A stretch of 64,000 bases of DNA. Source: Barnesiella sp. An55. GTDB taxonomy: Bacteria; Bacteroidota; Bacteroidia; Bacteroidales; Barnesiellaceae. Numbering within the stretch: position 1 is the stretch's first letter; each line of letters starts with the position of its first letter. Position numbers and translations under genes: made by a program. The stretch covers positions 1-64,000 of the forward strand of contig NZ_NFHZ01000010.1 of assembly GCF_002161555.1 (NCBI RefSeq), in the 5' to 3' direction. Under the pieces are notes generated by a model, which searched no databases, was not told where the DNA came from, and saw only the letters and a list, made by a program, of their open reading frames with translations. Of this stretch, positions 51,527-60,359 are shown piece after piece.

Positions 51527-53203
51527 ATGAATAAATATAAATATATCATATTATCATTGTTAATCGGCCTGATGGGTACAACCAGTTGCGAAGACTGGCT
51601 GTATGAAAACATCAACGAGGACGCCGCTCACGAAGTGTTGCCCGAACAGGTATTCCCCATCGTTCTGTTCTACTCGGCTCAGTTGCAATTCGACCATGCC
51701 GAGTACGGCACCTACCTCTCCCAAACCCTCACCACCGGTGGCCGCAGCCAAACATCGAGCTTCGCCTATAAAGCCGGTTGGGGCGACTTCCTGACGATGA
51801 ACCGCCACCCGCAATGGCGTCGTCACTTCTACGACATCGGCGCCAATGCCAAAGAGATTATCGACGGTGCCCACGAAGCCGAAGCCTGGAACCTCGAAAT
51901 GATGGCACGCACCCTGCGCCTCATGTCCACCCAGATGACTACCGACCTCTTCGGCGATATGCCCCGTAGCGAAGCCTACGCATCGAACAGTCCCAAATAC
52001 GATACCCAACAGAGTATCTACGACTGGATGTACCAGGAGGCCGACGAACTCATCGCCATGTATGAGAATCCCGCCTATACCGAGGCTGCCACCAACATAC
52101 CCATCGACCAGTCGATCGACCGCGTATTCGCCGGCGACCTCAACAAGTGGAAACACTACACATATGCCCTCAAGGCCCGTCTGCTCCTGCGCAAACTGCC
52201 CAACTGGAGCAACAACGCCGCCACCTGCCAGGAGATTATCACCGCTGTGGACAAAGCCCTCGACGGCTGGCAAGACGTGCTCTACCGCTTCGACGGTGGC
52301 AACGGCGCCCAAAACTGTCCCTGGGGCGAAGCCTTCAGCCAGTCGGAACAAGGCGGTCTCGGCTGGGAAGGCCGTGGCAACATGCTGGGTTCGGCCATCC
52401 CCACAGCCTACTTCATGGAGAATATCCTGGGTGTATTCGAGAGCCACGGTAACGTCAGCGGATGGGCCAAAGACCCCCGTATCCTCGCCTTCATGAGCGC
52501 CCGACAAGGCCCTGCCGGCACCAACGATACGGGCGAAGAGATGCGCTATCTCGACACCAACATCGGTATGGACGTATCGTACAAAGTAGAAAACTACCCC
52601 AACCTCTTCCCCGAAGTCGATGGCAAGAAAGTTTCTATCTACACCCAGAACACCGGCTATGTGCCCCTCTTCCTCGAAGAAGAGTTGCTCCTCATCAAAG
52701 CCGAGGCTACCTATTGGGCTGGCGACAAACCCACAGCCCGCGCCCTCACCATGCAGGCTGCCGAGGTCAGCTTCGAGCGCTTCAACCTCGCCTCGATTTA
52801 CGGCAGCAGCTACAACCGCTACCGCAACAACTACCTGGGTAACGAAAGCGGGTCGGGCAAGTATGTAACCGACTATTTCCCCGCCGACGGGTTCAACATC
52901 GGCCACATCATGCGGCAGAAATACGTATGCCTCTACCTGCAACCCGAGCAGTGGACCGACATGCGCCGCTACAACTACAGTTGCGAAGAGAACGGTCGTC
53001 AATACGACAACGTATATGTATATCCCGGACTGAAACGGCCCAACAACATCTACGAAGCTCACTGGGGCGACGATCCCAAAGCCTGGATCAACCGCATCAA
53101 CTACGACCCCGAGACCGAGGAGAAATACAACAAGGCCGAACTCGAAAGACTGGGAGCCTACAAGAACTACCAGTGGTTGCGCAAACCTATGATTTGGCAA
53201 TAA
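51527..53203 (+). CDS. SusD/RagB-family surface lipoprotein
   Basis: A 558-residue lipoprotein (lipobox TTSC at about 18-21, then the acidic EDW surface-export-like signal). The helical SusD core is recognisable from the TPR-like segments (LRLMSTQMTTDLFGDMPRSEAY, DRVFAGDLNKWKHYTYALKARLLLR) and the C-terminal LEEELLLIKAEATYWAGDKPTARAL and QPEQWTDMRRYNY motifs. It caps the SusC barrel and captures the ligand. It belongs to the divergent SusD group often seen outside classic starch or xylan loci. Ligand identity cannot be read from sequence. Confidence 0.93.
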   Translation: MNKYKYIILSLLIGLMGTTSCEDWLYENINEDAAHEVLPEQVFPIVLFYSAQLQFDHAEYGTYLSQTLTTGGRSQTSSFAYKAGWGDFLTMNRHPQWRRHFYDIGANAKEIIDGAHEAEAWNLEMMARTLRLMSTQMTTDLFGDMPRSEAYASNSPKYDTQQSIYDWMYQEADELIAMYENPAYTEAATNIPIDQSIDRVFAGDLNKWKHYTYALKARLLLRKLPNWSNNAATCQEIITAVDKALDGWQDVLYRFDGGNGAQNCPWGEAFSQSEQGGLGWEGRGNMLGSAIPTAYFMENILGVFESHGNVSGWAKDPRILAFMSARQGPAGTNDTGEEMRYLDTNIGMDVSYKVENYPNLFPEVDGKKVSIYTQNTGYVPLFLEEELLLIKAEATYWAGDKPTARALTMQAAEVSFERFNLASIYGSSYNRYRNNYLGNESGSGKYVTDYFPADGFNIGHIMRQKYVCLYLQPEQWTDMRRYNYSCEENGRQYDNVYVYPGLKRPNNIYEAHWGDDPKAWINRINYDPETEEKYNKAELERLGAYKNYQWLRKPMIWQ

Positions 53204-53251
53204 ACAAGAGAGAAAAAGAATTGAGGTATTCAATAAATAACGACATTCGAT

Positions 53252-54082
53252 ATGAAAAACAAAGTAAAAATAGCATCTCTGCTGCTGGCAATCGTGGGAC
53301 TGTCGGGGTGTGAAGTCAACGACCCCATCAACGATTGGGCAGACCTGGGACAACAAACCGCATACGTTTACTGGGAGCTGAAAGATGCCGCCAACGCCGG
53401 TAGTGAACTCGACTTCAGAGTCTATTACTACACCGACGGCAGCACCGTCGAAAGCGCTCAGGTATGGTATGGCGTCAGCAGCACCATTACCCGTGCCGTG
53501 ACCTGCCCCTACATCAGTTATACCTACACCGAGACCGAGAGCAACGAGGTGGTAGCCTCGCACCTGGTCAAGGAGTTCGACCCCGCCACCGTATCGTGGG
53601 ACGATGCCAAATCGTCCTACATACTCGACTCGACCTTCCCCATATCGGCCTCATGGGCCAGTGTTACCTGGGCCAACGTGGGCGGCAGCGACTTCACCGA
53701 AACGCTGTTCCAGACCTACTTCCCCGGCGAGTATGAAACCAACTTCCGCACGGCGCTCAACACACAAATCGCCACCGACTACCATGGCAACATGAAAAAG
53801 ATTGTGGTCGATGGCTTCATGAAGATGACCGCAGAGGAATTTGAAACCCTCTTCACCACTTCGACCGACGCCGAAGGCAAAACGGTTTACAACATCACCG
53901 ACGAAAACAAAGCTACCCTCGACGGTATCGTGGCTGCCCTCAGCACCCCCGAGCTCCTCTTCGACGGCAAGGAATACGGCGTGAACTACAACTGTGCCTA
54001 CACCCTCTCGGCCCGGTTCCAGATTACCGACTCGAAAGGCGTGAAGAGCAATACCGATATTAAAAACATTACTGTCAACTAA
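53252..54082 (+). CDS. Surface-type lipoprotein of the SusCD locus, function unknown
   Basis: A 276-residue lipoprotein (lipobox LSGC at about 17-20, followed by acidic EVND). It is beta-rich, with no family recognised; the region YVYWELKDAANAGSELDFRVYYY reads like an Ig or FN3 strand pattern. Its position directly after SusD, where SusE/F-like surface glycan-binding proteins stand, makes a ligand-binding role likely. The next gene starts only 5 bases after its stop. Confidence 0.7.
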   Translation: MKNKVKIASLLLAIVGLSGCEVNDPINDWADLGQQTAYVYWELKDAANAGSELDFRVYYYTDGSTVESAQVWYGVSSTITRAVTCPYISYTYTETESNEVVASHLVKEFDPATVSWDDAKSSYILDSTFPISASWASVTWANVGGSDFTETLFQTYFPGEYETNFRTALNTQIATDYHGNMKKIVVDGFMKMTAEEFETLFTTSTDAEGKTVYNITDENKATLDGIVAALSTPELLFDGKEYGVNYNCAYTLSARFQITDSKGVKSNTDIKNITVN

Positions 54083-54087
54083 TAGAA

Positions 54088-55752
54088 ATGCAAAGAACGA
54101 TGAAAGCACTAAGAAACATAGGTTTGACGGTAGTCTTGCTGGCCTCGTTGTCTGCCTGCGTAGAAAACGATCCCACCTACAATGTATATCCCAGTGACGA
54201 TGTAGCCTTCACCTACCGCGTCACCAACGAAGGATACGAACTCGACTACCTGGTAGGGTCCACCATACAGTTCACCAACACTTCGGCTCTCTCGGGGGCC
54301 TGCACCTGGGAATTTGGCGACGGCGAAACCTCGACCGAGCCCAACCCCACGCACACCTACAACCTGCCGGGACAATATGAAGTGAAACTCACCGTGGGCG
54401 GCGAATTCACCACCCGCCCGTTGCTCATCAACGACATCAAGCCCACCATCGTGGCCAAGACCGAAAACGATGCCGTGTGTGTGATCAACGACGTAGAGGT
54501 AACCCTCGAGGTTACACTGCGTAATCCCGCCGCTTCGGCCCAACCCGAATATACCTGGGTATTGCCCGAGGGAACCACGCTGGTCGATCACCCCAAAATC
54601 ACCAACAACACCTACGTGGGTGAAAACCCGGGCCGACTCACCTTCAAGAACATCGGTTCGCAAACCATCACCTTGAAGACCATGCTCGGCGGCCGCGCTC
54701 TGCAAGATGTGAAAGCCAACGTACAGGTAGGGACTCCCAACGCTTCGAAAACCCTCTACTATGCTGTCAAGAGCGGCAACATCATGGCCTACAAGCTCGA
54801 CTACACGGTACCCGAGGGTAGCAGCAACTCGCCCTTCGACCTGGGCGTGAAGTCGGGAGCCCATCCTCTCAACCTGCTCTTCCACAACGACCTGCTCTAC
54901 ATACTCGACTGTGGTACCCAGTTTACCTACATCAACGATATCGAAAATAACCGCGGCGACGGCAAAATCACCGCCGTAGCCAAGGATGGCAGCAGCATGG
55001 AAACCGTACTCTCCAACGTAGGCAACACCGCATTCAACGACCCCTTCTACGGATGGATCGACAGCGAGATGCTCTACTTTGCCGACCGTAACACGGGTAT
55101 CCGTCGCATCGGTGTCAACGAGCGCAACCTCGCCCTCAGCACCAGCGACGCCAAGTTCGACTACTTCGTCATGAACAACCGCCTCGAATACTACGGAAAC
55201 CCCTGGCAATACGGAGCCATGAACGCCTGCTTTGCCAAAGTCGATGGACTCTGGTACTGGGGCAAGACCTATGGCGGCGGCGGTATCTTCCGCTTTGCCG
55301 ACAGCGACATCAGCACCGTAGATATCAGCCGGGGCAGCAATCCTCCCTACGCCGTCGTCTTCCCCGACGAGTTCGTGAAGTCGTTTGTCATCGACACCAA
55401 CAACCACATACTCTACGCCATCATCCGTGACAAAGGCCTCTTTGCCGTACCGATGGCCGACATCAGCGCCAACGACGCCTCCAAAGCCAATACCAAGGCC
55501 GACAACAAATACCTCGTGGCCAGCTTCAAGGCCGACAGCGAAGGTAGTGTAGGCGAATATATCGACGTTTGTCAGATGGTTCTCGACAACAGCGACGGCT
55601 CGGTTTACTTTGGTCTGCGTGCCGAAGAAGGCAGCGCCGAACCCTCGGGTATCAAACGCTGGAACCCCGCCACCCGTCAGCTCGAAACCATCGTATCGGG
55701 TGTCAACCCCTACGGTATAGCTCTGAACGATAATCTGTCAAACCTGTTCTAA
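54088..55752 (+). CDS. PKD-domain lipoprotein with C-terminal beta-propeller-like region
   Basis: A 554-residue lipoprotein (lipobox LSAC at about 21-24, then VENDP). A PKD domain lies at about 50-115, with the diagnostic CTWEFGDGETSTEPNPTHTYNLPGQYEVKLTV; a second Ig-like region follows to about 215. Residues about 225-554 have repeats like LYILDCGTQFTYIND, LYFADRNTGIRRI, and HILYAIIRDKGLFAVPM, the pattern of a beta-propeller. Probably surface-exposed and glycan- or protein-binding. The start may be 54100 (MKALRN). A perfect GC hairpin (55771-55798) separates it from the hydrolase gene. Confidence 0.75.
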   Translation: MQRTMKALRNIGLTVVLLASLSACVENDPTYNVYPSDDVAFTYRVTNEGYELDYLVGSTIQFTNTSALSGACTWEFGDGETSTEPNPTHTYNLPGQYEVKLTVGGEFTTRPLLINDIKPTIVAKTENDAVCVINDVEVTLEVTLRNPAASAQPEYTWVLPEGTTLVDHPKITNNTYVGENPGRLTFKNIGSQTITLKTMLGGRALQDVKANVQVGTPNASKTLYYAVKSGNIMAYKLDYTVPEGSSNSPFDLGVKSGAHPLNLLFHNDLLYILDCGTQFTYINDIENNRGDGKITAVAKDGSSMETVLSNVGNTAFNDPFYGWIDSEMLYFADRNTGIRRIGVNERNLALSTSDAKFDYFVMNNRLEYYGNPWQYGAMNACFAKVDGLWYWGKTYGGGGIFRFADSDISTVDISRGSNPPYAVVFPDEFVKSFVIDTNNHILYAIIRDKGLFAVPMADISANDASKANTKADNKYLVASFKADSEGSVGEYIDVCQMVLDNSDGSVYFGLRAEEGSAEPSGIKRWNPATRQLETIVSGVNPYGIALNDNLSNLF

Positions 55753-55770
55753 CAGAAAGATAGCAATCCA

Positions 55771-55798
55771 TCCCGCCGGCCTTCACCGGCCGGCGGGA
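55771..55798 (+). other. Perfect GC hairpin inside the SusCD locus
   Basis: TCCCGCCGGCC (55771-55781) pairs with GGCCGGCGGGA (55788-55798), 11 of 11, loop TTCACC. It is followed by ATTAAATAAC, not a real U-tract, 27 bases before the next ATG. It may stabilise the upstream mRNA or partly terminate, lowering expression of the enzymes relative to SusC/D. Confidence 0.6.
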
Positions 55799-55825
55799 TT
55801 AAATAACAGAAACCACCGATTCAAA

Positions 55826-58594
55826 ATGAAATACATCGCCAAAATATCCATCGCGCTTCTCACCCTCTGCCTGGCCATCCCGGCAGTTGCCCAAACACCC
55901 AAGAAAGAGGTGCGGGCTTTCTGGTTATCGACCGTGTGGCGCCTCACCTGGCCCCAGACGACCGTGATTACCGAGACCGGCAACACCCAGCAGATACAAA
56001 AGCAGAAAGACGAGCTCACCATGCTGCTCGACTCGGTGAAGGCTGCCAACTGCAACACCGTCTATTTCCAGGTGCGAGGCCGTTGCGATGCGATGTATCG
56101 CTCGTCCTACGAGCCCTGGTCGAGCGACCTGGTAGCTACCCGGGGCATGGACCCGGGATACGACCCCCTCGCGTTTGTCATTGAGGAAGGTCACAAACGC
56201 GGTATCGAGGTTCACGCCTGGTTCAACCCCTACCGCTACGAGAGTGTGCTCAACCAATGGGACGGCACACCCCTCAACTATCGCGAATCTCACCCCGACT
56301 GGCTGCTCGACTACTCGGGTAGCGGCTCTATCCTCAACCCCGCGATGCAAGAGGTGCGCGACCACATTACAGCCATCATCCAAGAGGTAGTTCACAACTA
56401 CGACATCGACGGTGTCGTATTCGACGACTACTTCTACATGTCGGGCACAACCGATGCCATGGACAACGATCTCTACCAGACCCAGAACTCCGACAACCTC
56501 TCGCGAGGCGACTGGCGCCGGCAGAATGTCAACAAGCTCATTGCCCAGGTCTATCAAATGATTCAATCGGAGAAACCCTACGTGCGGTTCGGCATCTCGC
56601 CCGCCGGCGTGTGGTGCACCGATGCCTCCATCGCCGAGAAATACGGCGTCACCCCCACCCCGGCCGGTTCGGGTTGGGCCTACAACGATATCTACTGCGA
56701 CCCCATGGCCTGGATTCAGGAAGGTACCATCGACTACATCTCGCCGCAGATCTACTGGACCATCGGGTCAAGTAGCGACTACACGACGATTGCCGCCTGG
56801 TGGAGCCAGATTGTCCGCCAGTTCGGTCTTCATTTCTATTCGAGCCACTCGGCCTCAGACCTCAGCTCGGCCAAGATGCCTTCGCTCGACCGCAGCACCA
56901 CGACTCAAGCCGGTCAACTCCTGCTCAACGGCGAGCAGGTTCCCAGCCAGTCGCTCTCCTCTATCGAACGCACCATCGCTCGGGAAACCCTGGCGAACGC
57001 CCCTATCATCGACGGCGCCACCGCCTCCTTCAAAGGCTCTGAGTTGGTAAACCAAATCAAGGTAAACCGCACCTTCGACGAAACCGGCGCACCCGGTAGC
57101 GTATTCTACAACATGCGCAAGGTGACCCACACCTCGGGCATGCTGGCCCTGCTGCGCGCCGATGTCTATAAATACCCCGCCCTCGTGCCCGCCATCAGCT
57201 GGAAAGCCACGACCAATCCCGGTCTCGTCTCCAACATGGCCTACAACAACGGCACCCTCTCGTGGAACGGAGTCGAAGACATGCGCTATGCCATCTATGC
57301 CGTGCCCACCGGCACCGCACAGGCCTCCGCCTGCCACGATGCCCGCTATCTGCTGGGGCTCTCCTACGAAGCCAGCTACACCATACCCGCCGACCGCCGC
57401 TCGGGCTACACCTATGCCGTAGCCATCGTCGATCGCTATGGCAACGAGTTTGCCCCCCTGTTCCTGGGAGCATCGGCAGGTACCGCCACCACCGTGTCGC
57501 TCACCAGCCCGGCCAACGGCGCATCGGCCATCGGCGACTTCGAGTTTGCGTGGAGCAGCGTGCCCGATGCCTCATACTACATCGACATAGCCCGCGACAA
57601 CGCCTTCAACGACCTCATCCTCTCGCGCGAGGTAGCCACCAACAAGTTTGCCTCGAGCTACCTCCCCGATCTTGAGAAAGGCTCCTACTATTGGCGAGTT
57701 CGCACCCGCCAGGCCAACTGTACCGACGCCACCTCGGCCACATACAGTTTCAACGGAGGCCCGTTCGAAATCGAATCGCCCGTGAGCGGAGCTACCCAAG
57801 TGTCGATCACTCCCACCGTCACCTGGACCACCTATCCCGAGGCCTCCGAATACCGCCTCGAGATCAACACCTACGACGACTTCCGCGCGATGGGTGTAGC
57901 TCTCGACCAACGATACAGCAGTAACAGCGCCACACTGGCTCAAGGCGTTTTGGTGGGCAATACCAAATACTATGCCCGCGTAACGGCCTATGCCGGCGAC
58001 ATCGAATACACCAGCCCCGTGACCTACTTCACCACCGAAGAGGCAATCCCCGGTGTGCCCGTCATCCTCTTCCCCACCCAGGGAGCTACCGTCGAAGGAG
58101 TCACCCTGCAAGTGCGCTGGGCCGAAGAGCCGCTGGCACACAGTTTCCGCATCGAACTGCACACCGACGACACCTTCTCTCCGGCACGCAGCGTGAAACG
58201 CCAGTCGGTCGATGCCTTTGTCTATGAAACCGAGTTCGACAACCTCACCGACGGCGTGTGGTACCTGAGGGCCCGCTCGGAGTATGCCGGCGGCGAAACC
58301 GAATATTGCAACACCATCTCGTTCACCTATAAGCACACGTCGGGCATCGACCTCACCCGGGGCGATGGCAAATGCCAGGTAATCTCGGGCAGCGGTGCAG
58401 CCCTCGTAGTGGGCCGTCAGGCTCAACACATCGGCATCGATGTGGTCAACCTGTCGGGACAGACGGTGGCCCAGTTCGTGCAGGAGAATGTCGCCCAGGG
58501 CGACCGCATCGCACTCGATATGCTCCCCCGCGGGGTATATCTGCTCGATGTTCGCATCGACGGGCAACGCGAGGTACTGAAACTTGTTAAATAA
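55826..58594 (+). CDS. GHL10-family glycoside hydrolase with FN3-like repeats and T9SS-type tail
   Basis: A 922-residue secreted enzyme. After the signal peptide (about 1-22) comes a TIM-barrel GHL10 (DUF187-type) domain, about 27-370: VRAFWLSTVWRLTWP, IEVHAWFNPYR, DGVVFDDYFYMSG with its paired aspartates, and RFGISPAGVW. Relatives include E. coli DigH (YddW), which cuts denuded peptidoglycan strands, and Bacillus YngK. Three FN3/Ig-like domains follow (about 550-845; PANGASAIGDFEFAWSSVPDAS, and VTWTTYPEASEYRLEI). Residues about 850-922 read as a type IX sorting domain (VVNLSGQTVAQF, LPRGVYLLDVRIDGQ). Substrate likely a wall glycan; inference. Confidence 0.85.
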   Translation: MKYIAKISIALLTLCLAIPAVAQTPKKEVRAFWLSTVWRLTWPQTTVITETGNTQQIQKQKDELTMLLDSVKAANCNTVYFQVRGRCDAMYRSSYEPWSSDLVATRGMDPGYDPLAFVIEEGHKRGIEVHAWFNPYRYESVLNQWDGTPLNYRESHPDWLLDYSGSGSILNPAMQEVRDHITAIIQEVVHNYDIDGVVFDDYFYMSGTTDAMDNDLYQTQNSDNLSRGDWRRQNVNKLIAQVYQMIQSEKPYVRFGISPAGVWCTDASIAEKYGVTPTPAGSGWAYNDIYCDPMAWIQEGTIDYISPQIYWTIGSSSDYTTIAAWWSQIVRQFGLHFYSSHSASDLSSAKMPSLDRSTTTQAGQLLLNGEQVPSQSLSSIERTIARETLANAPIIDGATASFKGSELVNQIKVNRTFDETGAPGSVFYNMRKVTHTSGMLALLRADVYKYPALVPAISWKATTNPGLVSNMAYNNGTLSWNGVEDMRYAIYAVPTGTAQASACHDARYLLGLSYEASYTIPADRRSGYTYAVAIVDRYGNEFAPLFLGASAGTATTVSLTSPANGASAIGDFEFAWSSVPDASYYIDIARDNAFNDLILSREVATNKFASSYLPDLEKGSYYWRVRTRQANCTDATSATYSFNGGPFEIESPVSGATQVSITPTVTWTTYPEASEYRLEINTYDDFRAMGVALDQRYSSNSATLAQGVLVGNTKYYARVTAYAGDIEYTSPVTYFTTEEAIPGVPVILFPTQGATVEGVTLQVRWAEEPLAHSFRIELHTDDTFSPARSVKRQSVDAFVYETEFDNLTDGVWYLRARSEYAGGETEYCNTISFTYKHTSGIDLTRGDGKCQVISGSGAALVVGRQAQHIGIDVVNLSGQTVAQFVQENVAQGDRIALDMLPRGVYLLDVRIDGQREVLKLVK

Positions 58595-58660
58595 CCAACT
58601 GAAATATATTGATTTATACAATATAGTTTTAATCTATTTATTCATTTAAATTTATCTATC

Positions 58661-60121
58661 ATGAAAAAATTACTACTTGGGATTGCTGCCGTATGTATGG
58701 CAACATCGATGTTCGCTCAAGACGAACTTGTGAAAGATCCGGCAACCTACCAACCGGTGAGTGGGTACTCCATCGAGAACCTGTGGATACAGTCGGTATT
58801 GACAAATAACAAGCCCGAGGCTCTTCCTGCCGGCGTAGCTCGTGGTATGGCGATAAAAGACAGTGAACTGCTCTTCCCCTACCGTAGCAATTTCACCGGT
58901 ATCAAAGTCTATGATTTGAAAACGGGTGCCTTCAAGAAAGATATCCAATTCGATACCGAGAAATTCAAAGTAAGCTACTCCTACACCAAAGTCGATACTA
59001 CTGTCAACGCCCCCGGCGACACGACTTTCACCCCGACTCCTATGGAAGAGCAAAAAGTGCCTGGCTTCCTGTGCAACGATATCCAGGTTGACGATGCCGG
59101 CAACGTAATCGTATTCAACATGTCAACTTCGCTGAGTGGCGAAGCGATCGGCTTGTGGAAAATCGATATGGCAACGGGCGAACCCACCAAAGTCATGGAG
59201 CTCAAGAATGCCGAAGGTTTCCTCGATGGATACCGCGTTGACTACTTTGCTGTAAAGGGTGATGTAACGAAAGACGCTATCGTCATGTTTGCACCAACCG
59301 AAAAAAATGTAGCTATCCGTTGCGACATCAAGGACGGCCAATTGGCTGAACAAACGGGCGACTTCGCAGGCTTCACCTTCAAAGTTATCGAAATTAAAGA
59401 GTATGCTCCAAAAGATTCTAAAGACAACGGAACAGCTCCCCGTATCGTTATTATTGACAACGACTACTTCTACCTCGACGGGTTCAACAGCGGTGCTGCA
59501 CTTTACGACATGAGTGGTTCACTTATCGAAAGCGTATATGACGCACCCGAAGAATGTGCTCTCGTGAACGTAGGTAACAACGGTATTGCCGAGTTTACCC
59601 TCAACAACAAGCCTTTCTGCATCTATATCATCTCCAACAACGTAGTAACCCCGGCTCAAGCCTGGAAGATTATAGAGATGGGCAAAGGCATTACGTTTAC
59701 CGGTGCAACCTATTACTGGACAATCCCCGAGGGTGGTATGGGAACCGACTCGAATGCCAACCGTAATGGTCTGCCCCGCATTGTCAAAGTTCATGATGGC
59801 AATGGTCTCGAAGCTGCCTACATCGCCGTATATGCCGAAAACAGTGGTATAGCTGTTTACAAAATGACTCCCGAAGGTTACGACGAAAACAGCGAATTGG
59901 GTGTTTCCCGCGTAGCTGCCGACAACGTGAAAGTATTCGTAAACGGTGACATGATCCAATTCTCGGGTGCTGCCGACGCCGTAGTTTACAACCTGGCCGG
60001 CCAGAAAGTAATGGAAGCCAATGGTGTAGAAACGATGGCTGCTCCTGCCGTGAAAGGTATCTACATTGTAAAAGCTGTTGTTGACGGTGTACAGAAAGTT
60101 CAAAAAGTGGTTGTAAAATAA
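58661..60121 (+). CDS. Secreted propeller-like protein with T9SS-type C-terminal tail
   Basis: A 486-residue exported protein: signal peptide MKKLLLGIAAVCMATSMFAQ (cleaved around residue 20), a beta-rich central region of repeated blades (LLFPYRSNFTGIKVYDLKTGA, VVDYFAVKG-like YRVDYFAVKGD, FYLDGFNSGAALYDM) and a C-terminal domain about 425-486 (VYNLAGQKVMEANG, KGIYIVKAVVDG, KVVVK) that fits a type IX sorting domain. Its DNA is more AT-rich and uses GGT, CGT and GCT codons more than its neighbours, as highly expressed Bacteroidetes genes do. Family not recognised; binding rather than catalysis is likely. Terminator at 60169. Confidence 0.72.
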   Translation: MKKLLLGIAAVCMATSMFAQDELVKDPATYQPVSGYSIENLWIQSVLTNNKPEALPAGVARGMAIKDSELLFPYRSNFTGIKVYDLKTGAFKKDIQFDTEKFKVSYSYTKVDTTVNAPGDTTFTPTPMEEQKVPGFLCNDIQVDDAGNVIVFNMSTSLSGEAIGLWKIDMATGEPTKVMELKNAEGFLDGYRVDYFAVKGDVTKDAIVMFAPTEKNVAIRCDIKDGQLAEQTGDFAGFTFKVIEIKEYAPKDSKDNGTAPRIVIIDNDYFYLDGFNSGAALYDMSGSLIESVYDAPEECALVNVGNNGIAEFTLNNKPFCIYIISNNVVTPAQAWKIIEMGKGITFTGATYYWTIPEGGMGTDSNANRNGLPRIVKVHDGNGLEAAYIAVYAENSGIAVYKMTPEGYDENSELGVSRVAADNVKVFVNGDMIQFSGAADAVVYNLAGQKVMEANGVETMAAPAVKGIYIVKAVVDGVQKVQKVVVK

Positions 60122-60168
60122 GCCCTTCGTGCTATAAACCTCTCATTTAGAATTTAACTTGTAAGGGA

Positions 60169-60215
60169 AGGGCGGTATATGTAATCTCTTATGTATATCG
60201 CCCTTTCTCTTTCCC
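60169..60215 (+). terminator. Terminator after the secreted propeller-like gene
   Basis: AAGGGCGGTATAT (from about 60169) pairs with ATATCGCCCTT (ending about 60212, one bulged G), followed by TCTCTTT. It separates the first six genes of the locus from the phosphodiester glycosidases. Confidence 0.75.
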
Positions 60216-60359
60216 CGACCAAACGAAACGGGTTTTCAATCTATCCATATTCCCGCTCACCGGTAGAGTAGGAAAAACAACAACGACGCCACAACCTTTG
60301 CCCCACAAGGGGTTATCGATGGCTCATCTATCTCTTAATCTTACATCACGGTTTGCCTT

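Noticed and set aside
51560-53563. A 667-codon open frame antisense to the SusD gene
   Set aside because: The SusD reading on plus has a lipobox, family motifs and operon context; the antisense product is low-complexity Val/Gly.
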